A stretch of 64,000 nt of DNA from Syntrophaceae bacterium UBA2210 (GCA_002327865.1 DCUQ01000009.1:62001-126000); one strand, 5' to 3'; numbered from the stretch's first letter, positions 8,741 through 17,897 are shown. Notes: generated from the letters alone by a model not told the origin. Made by a program: numbers and translations.

Positions 8741-10123
8741 ATGAAACGCACAAAGATATTCAAACTGCTGGAATTGGACTCACCTGTCGATTCGATCTTG
8801 ATCAAGGGATGGGTTAAGACCAGACGTGATTCAAAGGGTTTTTCCTTTATAGAGGTCAACGACGGATCATGCCTTGCGAATATTCAGGTCATCGCGGATC
8901 AACAAATGACCAACTACAACGAAATTCTGAAGCTTTCGACAGGATCCGCAGTGACCGTGACCGGTAATCTTCTGGTATCGAAAGGTAAAGGGCAGAAATG
9001 GGAGATACAGGCAGACAACATGGAGATAATCAGTATTGCGCCGGAGTCATACCCGCTGCAGAAGAAACGTCACAGCGATGAGTTTCTGCGTACCATCGCG
9101 CACCTCAGACCCCGGACAAACAAGTACGGGGCTGCTTTCCGCATCAGATCGGAACTGTCATACGCCATACATACATTTTTCAAAGAACGTGCCTTTACCT
9201 ATATTCACACTCCCATCGTAACTGCATCCGATTGCGAAGGAGCCGGAGAGATGTTCAGAGTGACAACGCTGGACCCGGATAATCTTCCTAGAACAGATGG
9301 AGTCGCGGACTACTCTCAGGATTTCTTCGGCAGGCAGGCAAACCTGACCGTGTCAGGGCAACTCGAGGCGGAACTGTTCGCGCTGGCACTGGGCGATGTG
9401 TATACTTTCGGACCCACCTTCAGGGCGGAAAATTCGAACACGCGCAGGCATGCCGCGGAATTCTGGATGGTAGAACCGGAGATGGCGTTCTGCGATCTTG
9501 AAGGCGATATGGACCTCGGTGAAGAAATGGTCAAATATCTTGTTACGCATGCAATGGACAAATGCAGCGCCGATCTTGAACTCTTTGCGAAGTTCGTGGA
9601 TAAAAACCTGATGGCAACCCTCGAAAACATTGCTTCATCCGATTTTGTGAGGCTTCCATACCGGGAAGCAATGGACATACTAAGCAGGGTCAAAGACAAA
9701 TTCGACTATGACGTGGGATTCGGGAAAGACCTTCAGTCCGAACATGAACACTACCTTACCGAACAGCACTTCAAAAAACCGGTGATCGTGCACAACTATC
9801 CCGCGACAATAAAACCCTTCTACATGAGAGTGAACCCCGACGGGGAAACCGTTGCCGCCATGGATGTGCTTGTGCCCAGCATCGGGGAGATAATCGGCGG
9901 GAGCCAGCGCGAGGAACGTCTCGATATCCTGGAGGCGAGGATGGATGAAATGGGACTGCCCAAAGATAATTACTGGTGGTATATGGATTCCAGAAGATTC
10001 GGGGGAGTTCCTCACAGTGGTTTCGGCCTGGGATTCGAACGGCTGATCATGCTGATCACCGGCATATCCAACATAAGGGATGTCATACCATTCCCCCGTA
10101 CACCCAACAACATAGAATTCTGA
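8741..10123 (+). CDS. asnS: Asparaginyl-tRNA synthetase
   Basis: The 460-residue product is a class IIb aminoacyl-tRNA synthetase. The N-terminal OB-fold anticodon-binding domain starts LLELDSPVDSILIKGWVKTRRDSKG. Motif 2 appears as TFGPTFRAENSNTRRHAAEFWMVEPEM and motif 3 as HSGFGLGFERLIMLITGI near the end. The APTV/AEFW pattern in motif 2 supports AsnRS over AspRS. It follows asnA by 15 bases and has AGAGGA before the start. Length and motifs are normal. Confidence 0.96.
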   Translation: MKRTKIFKLLELDSPVDSILIKGWVKTRRDSKGFSFIEVNDGSCLANIQVIADQQMTNYNEILKLSTGSAVTVTGNLLVSKGKGQKWEIQADNMEIISIAPESYPLQKKRHSDEFLRTIAHLRPRTNKYGAAFRIRSELSYAIHTFFKERAFTYIHTPIVTASDCEGAGEMFRVTTLDPDNLPRTDGVADYSQDFFGRQANLTVSGQLEAELFALALGDVYTFGPTFRAENSNTRRHAAEFWMVEPEMAFCDLEGDMDLGEEMVKYLVTHAMDKCSADLELFAKFVDKNLMATLENIASSDFVRLPYREAMDILSRVKDKFDYDVGFGKDLQSEHEHYLTEQHFKKPVIVHNYPATIKPFYMRVNPDGETVAAMDVLVPSIGEIIGGSQREERLDILEARMDEMGLPKDNYWWYMDSRRFGGVPHSGFGLGFERLIMLITGISNIRDVIPFPRTPNNIEF

Positions 10124-10148
10124 ACCTGCGGCAGGAAAGGAAACGAGA

Positions 10149-11753
10149 ATGATTACAATAACCTGTATGGGAGCGGCAGGAACCGTGACGGGATCGAACT
10201 ATCTCATCGAAGATTCCCGCGGCAAGAAAATACTGCTGGACTGCGGCCTTTTCCAGGGGGGAAAACAGACCGAGTGGCGCAACTGGGCGGACTGGGGATT
10301 CGATCCCCGCGAAATAAACACCCTCCTGCTGACCCACGCGCATATAGACCACAGCGGCAGGATTCCCAAACTTGTCAAAGACGGTTTCCACGGAAAGATT
10401 ATTACATCTCCGCCCACAGTGGAGCTATGCGAAATAATGCTCCTCGATTCGGGGCATGTACAGGAAATGGAAGCGGAGTGGCAGACACGCAAAAGCAAGC
10501 GAAAAGGCAATAAAAAGAGCCTCCAGGCGCTCTATACGCTCGAAGACGCACAGGAAAGCCTTCGCTATCTTTCACCGGTGGAACGGGATCAGATAATCGA
10601 CATAGAACCGGGAATGAGAGCACGTTTCAGGAACGCTGGACACATCCTCGGCTCGTCAATCATAGAACTGTGGATAGAAGACGCCGGCACGGAGATAAAG
10701 ATTGTTTTCTCGGGAGATATCGGAAAAAACAGCCAGTTAATCGTTAAAGACCCTTCAGTGATCGAAGATGCCGATTATCTCTTCATAGAATCGACATATG
10801 GAAACCGCCTTCATCGTTCTTTCGAGGACAGCGAGGTGGAACTCCTTGAAGCTATCGAGTATGCCACATCAAACAATGAGAAAGTCGTTATCCCGGCATT
10901 TGCGGTGGAGAGGACACAGGAAATATTGTACATCCTGGGAGAATTTCAGCGGGACGGGTCCCTGCCCGACATACCGATCTATCTTGACAGCCCGCTCGCG
11001 ATAAAAGCTACCGAGATATTTCGTAAAAATAAAAAATATTACGATGAAGAGGCAATGGCCATCGTTAACCAGGGGTTTGATCCCTTCGACATGCCGAATC
11101 TGAAATTCACGCTCACTACGGAAGAATCCATGGCGATCAATAAGCGGGAAGGCCCGGCAATCGTCATAGCGGGGAGCGGCATGTGCACTGCGGGGCGGAT
11201 CAAGCACCACCTCAAGCATAACGTATGGCGCCCGGGGGCCAGTATTGTCATCGTTGGATTCCAGGCCATGGGAACAACAGGAAGAAGAATCGTGGACGGA
11301 GAAAAGCGGGTCAGGTTATTCGGGGAAGATATCGCCGTGGCGGCAAAGGTCTTTACAATAGGCGGCTTCTCGGCACACGCCGATCAGAAAGGGCTGCTCG
11401 AGTGGGCGGGGCACTTTGCCGAATCAAAACCCCAGGTCTTTGTGACCCACGGCGAACCGACGGCCAGCGAAACCCTCGCGACCAGGATCAAAGAAGATCT
11501 AAACATGGAAGCCTATGTTCCCCGGCTCAGAGAGTCTCTGATACTCGAGCCCAAGAGAATGACAAGTACGATGGCGGCGCCCGAGGCGGCACCGGCAGAC
11601 CTGCGGCAAGTCATGGGGGACACCATTATCAGCCTGGAAAAAGAACTGGAAGCCGCCAGGAAAAGGCTGGCCGAACGGAGCGGAGTTATCCGGGAATCCG
11701 ATATAGACCGTCTGAAAGAGATCGAGGAAGATCTGCGTATGATTTTGCCGTAA
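10149..11753 (+). CDS. Metallo-beta-lactamase/beta-CASP RNA-processing nuclease (RMMBL domain)
   Basis: The 534-residue product has the HAHIDHSG metal-binding motif (about residue 63), a second histidine site in NAGHILGSS, the aspartate in FSGDIG, a beta-CASP domain (residues about 220-340, with VIPAFAVERTQEIL) and the RMMBL segment TIGGFSAHADQKGLLEW followed by VFVTHGEPTASETLA. These are the features of the YSH1/CPSF-73 like exonucleases widespread in bacteria and archaea. It likely trims or cleaves RNA with two zinc ions. A charged helical tail of about 70 residues ends the protein. It starts 26 bases after asnS and may be cotranscribed. Confidence 0.9.
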   Translation: MITITCMGAAGTVTGSNYLIEDSRGKKILLDCGLFQGGKQTEWRNWADWGFDPREINTLLLTHAHIDHSGRIPKLVKDGFHGKIITSPPTVELCEIMLLDSGHVQEMEAEWQTRKSKRKGNKKSLQALYTLEDAQESLRYLSPVERDQIIDIEPGMRARFRNAGHILGSSIIELWIEDAGTEIKIVFSGDIGKNSQLIVKDPSVIEDADYLFIESTYGNRLHRSFEDSEVELLEAIEYATSNNEKVVIPAFAVERTQEILYILGEFQRDGSLPDIPIYLDSPLAIKATEIFRKNKKYYDEEAMAIVNQGFDPFDMPNLKFTLTTEESMAINKREGPAIVIAGSGMCTAGRIKHHLKHNVWRPGASIVIVGFQAMGTTGRRIVDGEKRVRLFGEDIAVAAKVFTIGGFSAHADQKGLLEWAGHFAESKPQVFVTHGEPTASETLATRIKEDLNMEAYVPRLRESLILEPKRMTSTMAAPEAAPADLRQVMGDTIISLEKELEAARKRLAERSGVIRESDIDRLKEIEEDLRMILP

Positions 11754-12071
11754 CAGTGATTTACAGAAGCGGTTCGGTTTTTCTCCGGGGTCGCCACGCG
11801 TTAACAGATGATCGCCGGAAACGATCTGGATCACCCCTTCCGATCAAATCGATCTGAATTACGGACCGCAGTTTCACGACAGCGCGCGTCTCGCCCCCCG
11901 GACCGGACCGGTCATGTTCCAGTCTATCAATTATCTCTATAATCACCCCGGATTTTATAACTTATTTGAATTTGACCAATCGGTTGTTTTTTCGTAGTGT
12001 CCGTTCGTAGATAAAACTTTCACGGACCGGAAAAGTCATGGTCCCGGAAAATGAGCACCAGGGCGGATTAT

Positions 12072-13244
12072 ATGCGTGACACAATCTACATGGACAACGC
12101 TGCTACCTCATGGCCGAAACCAGAGGAGACCATCAAGGCAATGGCGGAGTATTTTCACTCGATCGGGGCAAGTCCGGGACGATCGGGACATCGCATGTCT
12201 CTGGACGCCGGGCGGATCATCCTCGATGCGAGGGAGGCCGTTTCAGAACTCTTCGGCATAGAGAACCTTCTCAGAGTCGCTTTTACCAAGAATGCTACAG
12301 AGTCTCTCAATATCGCCATTTCAGGCCTTTTGAAGCCCGGCGATCATGTGATCACATCCTCTATGGAACACAATTCGGTAATGCGCCCGCTGCGGCTGAT
12401 GGAGAAAAGAGGGGTGGAGCTGTCTGTCATACCCTGTTCATCCTCAGGCGAGATGGACCCGGAAGATATCGCCCGTAACATAAAGAAAAAGACTAAAGCA
12501 ATCTATCTTACCCATGCTTCCAACGTTACGGGCACTATCATGCCCATTTCCGAAACAGGAAAAATCGCCCGTGAAAGAGGAGTGATATTTTGCGTAGATG
12601 CGGCACAGACCGCGGGTGTTATTCCTATAAATGTTGAGGAAATGTCTGTGGATATTCTCGTATTCACCGGCCACAAGTCCCTCTTCGGCCCCCAGGGGAC
12701 GGGTGGCATCTACATAGCCAAGGGGCTGGAAAAAGAAATCGATCCCATAATGACAGGCGGCACGGGCAGCAGATCCGAGTGGGAAGAACATCCTGATTTT
12801 CTTCCCGACAAATACGAAGCAGGGACAGCGAATATCATAGGAATTGCCGGACTCAACGCAGGTATCCGGTTCATCCGTTCCGTCGGGATGGAAATCATAC
12901 GTGAGAAAGAGGCGTCGCTGACCGCGATGCTTTTGGAAGGTCTCAAATCCATCCCCGGCGTTATCCTGTACGGGTGCACGGATGCAGAGAAACAAACGGC
13001 TGTTGTGTCTTTCAATATATCGGGATTGGATGCCTCCCAGGTTGCCATGGCCCTCGATGAAGAATTTAATATCATGTCAAGACCGGGGCTGCAGTGTGCG
13101 CCTGCGGCTCACAAGACTATCGGGACCTTTTCAGCGGGAACGGTGAGACTCAGTCTGGGATATTTCCTTGAGAAAAACGATGTTCAATCCGCCCTTATCG
13201 CAGTGGAAAAACTTACCCAAAGAAAAAAAGGGGATTTTTTATGA
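12072..13244 (+). CDS. Cysteine desulfurase (class V aminotransferase, SufS/Csd type)
   Basis: I chose the ATG at 12072 because AGGGCGG lies at normal distance and the product then begins MRDTIYMDNAATSWPKPE, the usual family start; an ATG at 12051 would add 7 residues. The PLP lysine is in FTGHKSLFGPQG and the catalytic cysteine in SRPGLQCAPAAHKTIG. It removes sulfur (or selenium) from cysteine (or selenocysteine) as a protein-bound persulfide. The stop overlaps the yedF start by 4 bases. With yedF and the DUF3343 gene it forms a sulfur/selenium relay operon, which fits the selenoproteins in this window. The 300 bases upstream hold no gene I can recognise. Confidence 0.9.
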   Translation: MRDTIYMDNAATSWPKPEETIKAMAEYFHSIGASPGRSGHRMSLDAGRIILDAREAVSELFGIENLLRVAFTKNATESLNIAISGLLKPGDHVITSSMEHNSVMRPLRLMEKRGVELSVIPCSSSGEMDPEDIARNIKKKTKAIYLTHASNVTGTIMPISETGKIARERGVIFCVDAAQTAGVIPINVEEMSVDILVFTGHKSLFGPQGTGGIYIAKGLEKEIDPIMTGGTGSRSEWEEHPDFLPDKYEAGTANIIGIAGLNAGIRFIRSVGMEIIREKEASLTAMLLEGLKSIPGVILYGCTDAEKQTAVVSFNISGLDASQVAMALDEEFNIMSRPGLQCAPAAHKTIGTFSAGTVRLSLGYFLEKNDVQSALIAVEKLTQRKKGDFL

Positions 13245-13828
13245 AAAAAGAAATAGATGCCAGAGGGCTCGCATGCCCTCAGCCGGTGCTCATGACGAAA
13301 AAAGCAATCGAAGAGGGCGTTGACTGTGTTGTAATCGTCGATAACGAAGCCGCCAGGGATAATGTGTGCCGGATGGCGAAAAGCCAGGGGTGTAAAGCGG
13401 ATGTCGAGGCAAGGGAAGACGATTTCTGCATCAGCATCACACAGGGTAACGGTAACAACCGGGAAGAAGAAAAAACCGCAGTAACATCCACCGGTCCCCT
13501 GGTTGTCGTATTGCCTTATAACCGCATGGGACACGGAGACGATACGCTGGGAGACATCCTGATAAGGGGATTTTTTCACACATTGGGCGAAATTTCACCG
13601 AGACCCGACGCGCTGATATTTTTCAATTCGGGAGTAAAGCTCACAACGGAAGGGTCCGAGGTACTCAAAGACATTCAGGCCCTGGAAGATTCGGGAATCA
13701 GCATTCTGGTCTGCGGGACCTGTCTCGACTTTTTCGGGCTCAAGGAAAAAATCCGGGCAGGTATAATATCGAACATGTACGACATCGCGGAAACCATGCT
13801 GTCAGCAGGCAAGGTTGTAAGAATATGA
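13241..13828 (+). CDS. yedF: Selenium metabolism protein YedF (TusA-like domain plus DsrE-like domain)
   Basis: The 195-residue product has an N-terminal SirA/TusA domain with the sulfur-carrier motif DARGLACPQPV (Cys near residue 12) and, after a linker, a DsrE-like domain (residues about 85-195) with GDDTLGDILIRGFFHTL and a CGTC motif. This two-domain arrangement is the family named YedF and is repeatedly found in selenium-using bacteria. It probably accepts persulfide or perselenide sulfur from the desulfurase encoded just upstream, with which it overlaps. The selenium role is inferred from family context. Confidence 0.9.
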   Translation: MKKEIDARGLACPQPVLMTKKAIEEGVDCVVIVDNEAARDNVCRMAKSQGCKADVEAREDDFCISITQGNGNNREEEKTAVTSTGPLVVVLPYNRMGHGDDTLGDILIRGFFHTLGEISPRPDALIFFNSGVKLTTEGSEVLKDIQALEDSGISILVCGTCLDFFGLKEKIRAGIISNMYDIAETMLSAGKVVRI

Positions 13829-14055
13829 CCGATATGAAAGGTTGTCTTATCCTTCTTTTCGACTCGACAAGCGAAGCGCTGCTTGCCGAGAAACTCTTGA
13901 AAAGAGCGGAGATTCCTTACAAGATGATTCCCGTGCCGCGTCATATCAGTTCGGATTGCGGTGTCTGCATACGGTTCTTCGCCCCCGACAGAGAACACGC
14001 TTGCGACACCCTCGACGGCAAAGTAGATATTCGAGACATCCGTGCCATCGATTAG
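13825..14055 (+). CDS. DUF3343 family putative Se/S carrier-like protein
   Basis: The 76-residue product begins MTDMKGCLILLFDSTSEALLAEKLLK and has a CGVCIRF motif in its second half, as in DUF3343 proteins. It overlaps the yedF stop by 4 bases, so it is translationally coupled to the desulfurase-yedF pair. Small proteins of this family are annotated as putative Se/S carrier-like; a role in passing sulfur or selenium between partners is plausible but unproven. Confidence 0.8.
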   Translation: MTDMKGCLILLFDSTSEALLAEKLLKRAEIPYKMIPVPRHISSDCGVCIRFFAPDREHACDTLDGKVDIRDIRAID

Positions 14056-14085
14056 ACCTTTCCATTGCATGACAATCCGGCGGCG

Positions 14086-14264
14086 TTATTACTACGGCAG
14101 CAATATATTTCAAAGTCGGGGCTGGATGCCCCCGTACTTGATACGGTAGAATCCGGGAATTGCCTGATAACACTGGATTCCGTGTCGTGCTTCGCGTGCG
14201 CGGAATGACAAAAAAGGCATGTTTTATGAGGTTATGAAAACCTCTTTAATTGCCGTAGTAATAA
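14086..14264. repeat. 179-bp element with 14-bp perfect terminal inverted repeats (MITE-like)
   Basis: The left end TTATTACTACGGCA (14086-14099) is the exact reverse complement of the right end TGCCGTAGTAATAA (14251-14264). Inside are further hairpins, including GAGGTT-ATGAA-AACCTC and a CTGGATTCC ... GGAATGAC pair around a CG-rich loop, the latter a common form of bacterial intergenic palindrome. It encodes no transposase. It may be a miniature inverted-repeat element or a structured RNA region. Target-site duplication is not obvious. Confidence 0.75.
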
Positions 14265-14402
14265 TCCACCCTCGACGAATGATTATAAGCCTTGAGCGCA
14301 CGGTTCGATACACCGAATCGGGGACTTTCTTTTACAGCGGCCGCCTGTTTTGCATTGACATTGGCGGGATATTGTTCTATCAATGCCGGTCGTTATTAAA
14401 TA

Positions 14403-14418
14403 ACGTTAACTTTAACAT
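14403..14418. promoter_or_regulatory. Weak match to the island palindrome, in front of fabD
   Basis: ACGTTA-ACTT-TAACAT has the same symmetry and 4-base spacer as the six palindromes near the mod, fdh and hyd genes, with one mismatch in the left arm. It ends just before the fabD Shine-Dalgarno sequence. Because fabD has no obvious link to molybdenum, this may be chance. Confidence 0.25.
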
Positions 14419-14431
14419 GAGGAGGTAAATT

Positions 14432-15358
14432 ATGGCTAAATATGCGTTTCTGTTTCCGGGTCAGGGATCCCAGTATGTGGGGATGGGAAAAGACCTTAAA
14501 GATAATTTCAAGGTAGCCGCCGATGTATTCGCGGAAGCCGATGAAGCTCTGGGTGAAAGCTTATCCAAACTTTGTTTTGAGGGTCCGGAAGATGATCTTA
14601 AATTGACGATGAACACACAGCCTGCCATTCTGACGGTCAGTGTCGCGGCGTTGCGTGTCTTGCAGCAGGAAAGCGATATTACCCCTGAAGTAGTAGCCGG
14701 TCACAGCCTGGGCGAATTCAGCGCCCTGGTAGCTTCAGGAACCTTGAAATTCGCTGATGCGGTTCGCATCGTGCGCAAAAGAGGCACGTTCATGCAGGAA
14801 GCCGTTCCTGTAGGAGTCGGTGGTATGGCAGCCGTCCTGGGAATGGATACCGCCGCGGTTGAGAAAATATGCGAAGAAAGCGCTCAGGGACAGTTTGTAG
14901 CCCCGGCCAATTATAACGCCCCGGGACAAATCGTTATTTCCGGTCATACGGAAGCGGTTAAACGGGCCGCCGAGAAGGCCGAAGCCGAAGGCGCCAAGCG
15001 GGTCGTAATATTGGCAGTCAGCGCTCCGTTCCACAGCAAGCTCATGAAACCGGCCGCCGACCGGCTGGGCGAAGCCCTGAAATCCATCGAGATCGGGGAC
15101 TTGAATATACCCGTATTGTCCAACGTCGAAGCCGACTTCTATCCGTCAAAAGACGCGGTAAGACAGCTCCTGACTCAGCAGGTCAACAATCCGGTAAGAT
15201 GGATCGAGGAAATGGAAAAAATGATACAGGCCGGAATCGACAACGCTCTGGAGCTCGGCCCCGGAAAGGTACTGTGCGGCCTTATGAGAAAAATCAGTCG
15301 AGATGTCAGTATGAAAAATATCGGGGACATGGAATCGCTCAAAGACGCGCTCGCATAA
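14432..15358 (+). CDS. fabD: Malonyl-CoA:ACP transacylase
   Basis: The 308-residue product starts AKYAFLFPGQGSQYVGMGKD and has the nucleophile motif GHSLGE with Ser at residue 92, plus SAPFHSKLM and the PVLSNV segment near residue 225. It transfers malonyl groups from CoA to acyl carrier protein for fatty acid synthesis. A perfect AGGAGGT precedes the ATG. It stands alone on this strand and is convergent with an ACP-like gene; they share a terminator. Confidence 0.95.
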   Translation: MAKYAFLFPGQGSQYVGMGKDLKDNFKVAADVFAEADEALGESLSKLCFEGPEDDLKLTMNTQPAILTVSVAALRVLQQESDITPEVVAGHSLGEFSALVASGTLKFADAVRIVRKRGTFMQEAVPVGVGGMAAVLGMDTAAVEKICEESAQGQFVAPANYNAPGQIVISGHTEAVKRAAEKAEAEGAKRVVILAVSAPFHSKLMKPAADRLGEALKSIEIGDLNIPVLSNVEADFYPSKDAVRQLLTQQVNNPVRWIEEMEKMIQAGIDNALELGPGKVLCGLMRKISRDVSMKNIGDMESLKDALA

Positions 15359-15430
15359 TCAGCGAATTTCGAGAGGTTCTAAGCACGCACATCTGTGACG
15401 GCTGAATAGTTCTAACAATATCAGTAATTG

Positions 15431-15464
15431 AAAAGGGGCAGGCCCTTAAGGACCTGCCCCTTTT
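15431..15464. terminator. Bidirectional intrinsic terminator between fabD and the ACP gene
   Basis: AAAAGGGGCAGG and CCTGCCCCTTTT form a 12-bp perfect stem around a 10-base loop. A-tracts and T-tracts on either side let it work for both convergent genes. Confidence 0.9.
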
Positions 15465-15490
15465 GTAACTCTTCACGTTAATGAAACAGC

Positions 15491-15730
15491 TTAGGCAAGC
15501 GCCCTTTCTACCATATCAATAGCGTCATTCAGGGTTTTCACTCCATCAGTCTCATCTTCGTCAAGCATCAAGTCCCATTCATCTTCGATCATGGTAAATA
15601 GTTCGAGGCGACCGGAAGAGTTCAGTCCCTGATTAACGAGGGAGGCTGCAGGATCAATCTTTACATCCTTCTTGGCCAATGCTTTTCTCACGAAGGCCAG
15701 TACCTTATCGGCAATTTCCTGTCTTTCCAT
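15491..15730 (-). CDS. Acyl carrier protein-like protein with altered attachment motif
   Basis: The 79-residue acidic product has the four-helix ACP pattern and ends in NDAIDMVERALA. At the phosphopantetheine site the usual Asp-Ser-Leu is replaced by Asn37-Ser38-Ser39 in GLNSSGRLEL, so the modified Ser is kept but its neighbours differ. AGGAGATC precedes the ATG. It lies 127 bases after a CoA-acylating aldehyde dehydrogenase on the same strand. It may be a dedicated carrier rather than the housekeeping ACP of fatty acid synthesis. The family is likely; the role is unknown. Confidence 0.8.
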   Translation of the reverse strand: MERQEIADKVLAFVRKALAKKDVKIDPAASLVNQGLNSSGRLELFTMIEDEWDLMLDEDETDGVKTLNDAIDMVERALA

Positions 15731-15857
15731 TTATGATCTCCTATTCTCATTAATATGCAAAAGCAAACAATCGCACGACTACCCGGCGAACTCCCGGTGC
15801 CGTTTAACTATGATACTTTCGGATACAGCATCTCCGGCATGCATGCCGACCGGATAG

Positions 15858-17255
15858 CTATTTCCCATATTTATCCCAGTGTGCTTTAAAAAGTTTATCC
15901 TCATCAAGTTTATATTCGGGAATCGGCCGTGAAACCCACGTATGATTAACCATATGTTTCCATGTTATGTTATCCGACGAACCGTTATTACCCCAGGTAC
16001 CACAGGCAAGTGTCATGGACCAGGGCATACCGTTGGTGGTTGCTCCGCTGTTTGCCAGGCACTGCGGCTGGTTGACCATCAGGCGGCTGACCTTTGCCTG
16101 CTCGGCAAGCTCGTAGATACGTTCTTCGTTGGTGGTATGGATACCACAGCAGTGACCGATTCCACGAACAAGGTGAATTCTCTTAAGATAATCGAGAGCA
16201 TCACTGAATTCTTTGTATTTCCAAAGAGTAACGATCACGGAGAGTTTCTCATCGGCAAATTTGTCGGTTTCGACCGGATCATCGCCGAGCACCATGATAA
16301 ACCTGGTGCCTTCGGGAACTTCCAGACCGGCAATGCCGGCGATTTTGAGAGCGGGACGGGCCACGACCTGGGCGTTTATATGCACGCCGTCCGGCCATAC
16401 CGCTTCTTTAAGCTTGGCTTTCTCTTCGGCATTACAAAGATATCCGCCATAAGACTTGAGCTCCGCGAGCGTCTGATCCCACACCGACTCCTGGATAACG
16501 AGGTTATTTTCTGCTGAGCAGGAAGTGGCGTTATCAAACGTCTTGCTCATAAAGATCTTTTTGGCCGCATCCTTGATATCGGCTGTTTCATCAACGATCA
16601 TGACCGAATTTCCGGCTCCGACGCCTAATGCCGGTTTTCCGCTTGAGTAAGCTGCGATAACAGACTGAGTACCGCCAGTGGAAATAACGATATCGCACAC
16701 CTTCATCATTTTCTGAATATCTTCGATGAACGGTTTATCCATTACCTGTATCAAGTCTTCCGGAGCGCCGACCTTTTTAAGACCTGCTCTCAGGAACTCA
16801 ACGGTTTTATTGGCACAACGACGTGCGATCATATGGGGTGCAAAGATGATTGCATTACGGGTTTTCAGCGCGAGAATACCCATGACTCCTGGAGTTGCCG
16901 TCGGGTTTGTGCAGGGTGTAGGTGCAAAAATAACACCCATGGGTTTAACGACTCTGAAAAGCCCCTTCTCGGGATCTTCATCAACAACACCACATGTTTT
17001 AGCTCCTTCCATATCGCGAAGAACACCCAAAACTTTGTTACGGTGTTTGGGATATTTGTTTTCAAAAATACCCATTTTCGTTTCTTTGGCAGCGAGCTCG
17101 GCACATTCCTTGGCGTGCTCCGGTTTGATCGTTTCCCAAGCCGCAGCCAGTACCATCTCATCAACCTTATCCTGCGACCAATGTTCGACGATCGCCTGCG
17201 CTTTTCTGGCCTTATCAAGCAGTTCCTGTAATTCCTGACCTAGTTCCACACTCAT
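15858..17255 (-). CDS. CoA-acylating aldehyde dehydrogenase (EutE/AdhE-N/SauS-like)
   Basis: The 465-residue product is an aldehyde dehydrogenase fold protein of the acylating type. It has the acylating-type start without the E-x-x-K features of non-acylating enzymes, GKPALGVGAGNS in the cofactor region and the catalytic cysteine in FDNATSCSAENN (about residue 247). Such enzymes convert an acyl-CoA and NAD(P)H to aldehyde plus CoA, or the reverse. AAGGAGGAG precedes the ATG. The neighbouring ACP-like gene on the same strand hints at acyl-thioester or aldehyde metabolism. Substrate could be acetyl-, sulfoacetyl- or longer acyl groups. Confidence 0.85.
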   Translation of the reverse strand: MSVELGQELQELLDKARKAQAIVEHWSQDKVDEMVLAAAWETIKPEHAKECAELAAKETKMGIFENKYPKHRNKVLGVLRDMEGAKTCGVVDEDPEKGLFRVVKPMGVIFAPTPCTNPTATPGVMGILALKTRNAIIFAPHMIARRCANKTVEFLRAGLKKVGAPEDLIQVMDKPFIEDIQKMMKVCDIVISTGGTQSVIAAYSSGKPALGVGAGNSVMIVDETADIKDAAKKIFMSKTFDNATSCSAENNLVIQESVWDQTLAELKSYGGYLCNAEEKAKLKEAVWPDGVHINAQVVARPALKIAGIAGLEVPEGTRFIMVLGDDPVETDKFADEKLSVIVTLWKYKEFSDALDYLKRIHLVRGIGHCCGIHTTNEERIYELAEQAKVSRLMVNQPQCLANSGATTNGMPWSMTLACGTWGNNGSSDNITWKHMVNHTWVSRPIPEYKLDEDKLFKAHWDKYGK

Positions 17256-17666
17256 GGCTCCTCCTTCTTAACGTAATAATTCATAGTGTTAATTCATAGT
17301 TCTGCCTGCTTTGCAAATGCATCTGGTCATATGCCAAAAATATTACTGCGTGTCAAGAAGATAATAGAAAAGATAATAACGGCGGTTCTTCGTGACAGGC
17401 ATCCAGAGCCCGAAACGGTGACACTTATCTTACGGGGTATGTAATTCTTACAGGGGATGTATTTCTCCGCACCCGGATCGATCATGGCGGCCATACCCGA
17501 CACAGGTAATTTTTCGAAATCCATAGTCCGCCGGACAACCGTAAATATTCAGAAAATCAGCACCTGCAATAAAAAACTGAAAGCAGGTACCAACAGTAAA
17601 CGATATTTCGCATCGAATATATCTACCTCAATGATGTTGAATCATTCAAACAAAGTGTAGAGGTTA
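17256..17666. other. Intergenic region upstream of the aldehyde dehydrogenase gene
   Basis: This stretch should hold the aldehyde dehydrogenase promoter. Close to the start there is a direct repeat TTCATAGT-N5-TTCATAGT, which could be a regulator site. I see no gene, tRNA or clear terminator. Confidence 0.5.
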
Positions 17667-17897
17667 TTAACTGATCCATGCCTTGACCTCTTCCTTTTCG
17701 GGAACCTTGCCGACACATTTTACCTCTCCGTCTATGACTACGGCCGGCGTCCCGAAGACACCATATCCGGCGATCTTCATCGCATCGGTGATTTTCTCAA
17801 TTGTCGCATCCACACCGGCCTCTGCCACCGCTTCCCTGACGACTTCTTCCGTCTTCCGGCACCTCTGGCACCCCGGACCTAATACTTTAATTTCCAT
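17667..17897 (-). CDS. Small thioredoxin-like redox protein (redox-active disulfide protein 2 type)
   Basis: I place the start at the ATG at 17897 with AAAGGAGACAG upstream, giving 76 residues beginning MEIKVLGPGCQRCRKTEE. The CQRC motif is the redox site and GVFGTPAVVIDGE carries the cis-proline. Longer upstream frames overlap the permease gene and lack a ribosome site. It is the last gene after an ArsR regulator and a DUF318 permease, a common trio. It probably reduces a substrate or the permease during metalloid export. Confidence 0.88.
   Translation of the reverse strand: MEIKVLGPGCQRCRKTEEVVREAVAEAGVDATIEKITDAMKIAGYGVFGTPAVVIDGEVKCVGKVPEKEEVKAWIS

Larger units (their letters stand above)
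14056..14431. other. Intergenic region with a TIR-bounded element before fabD
   Basis: Nearly half of this stretch is the 179-base inverted-repeat element at 14086-14264. The remainder leads into the fabD ribosome site. A 69-codon frame at 14219-14428 starts inside the element and has no family resemblance, so I do not call it a gene. Confidence 0.6.

Noticed and set aside
14219..14428. 69-codon frame before fabD
   Set aside because: It begins inside the inverted-repeat element and its sequence resembles no protein family I know.
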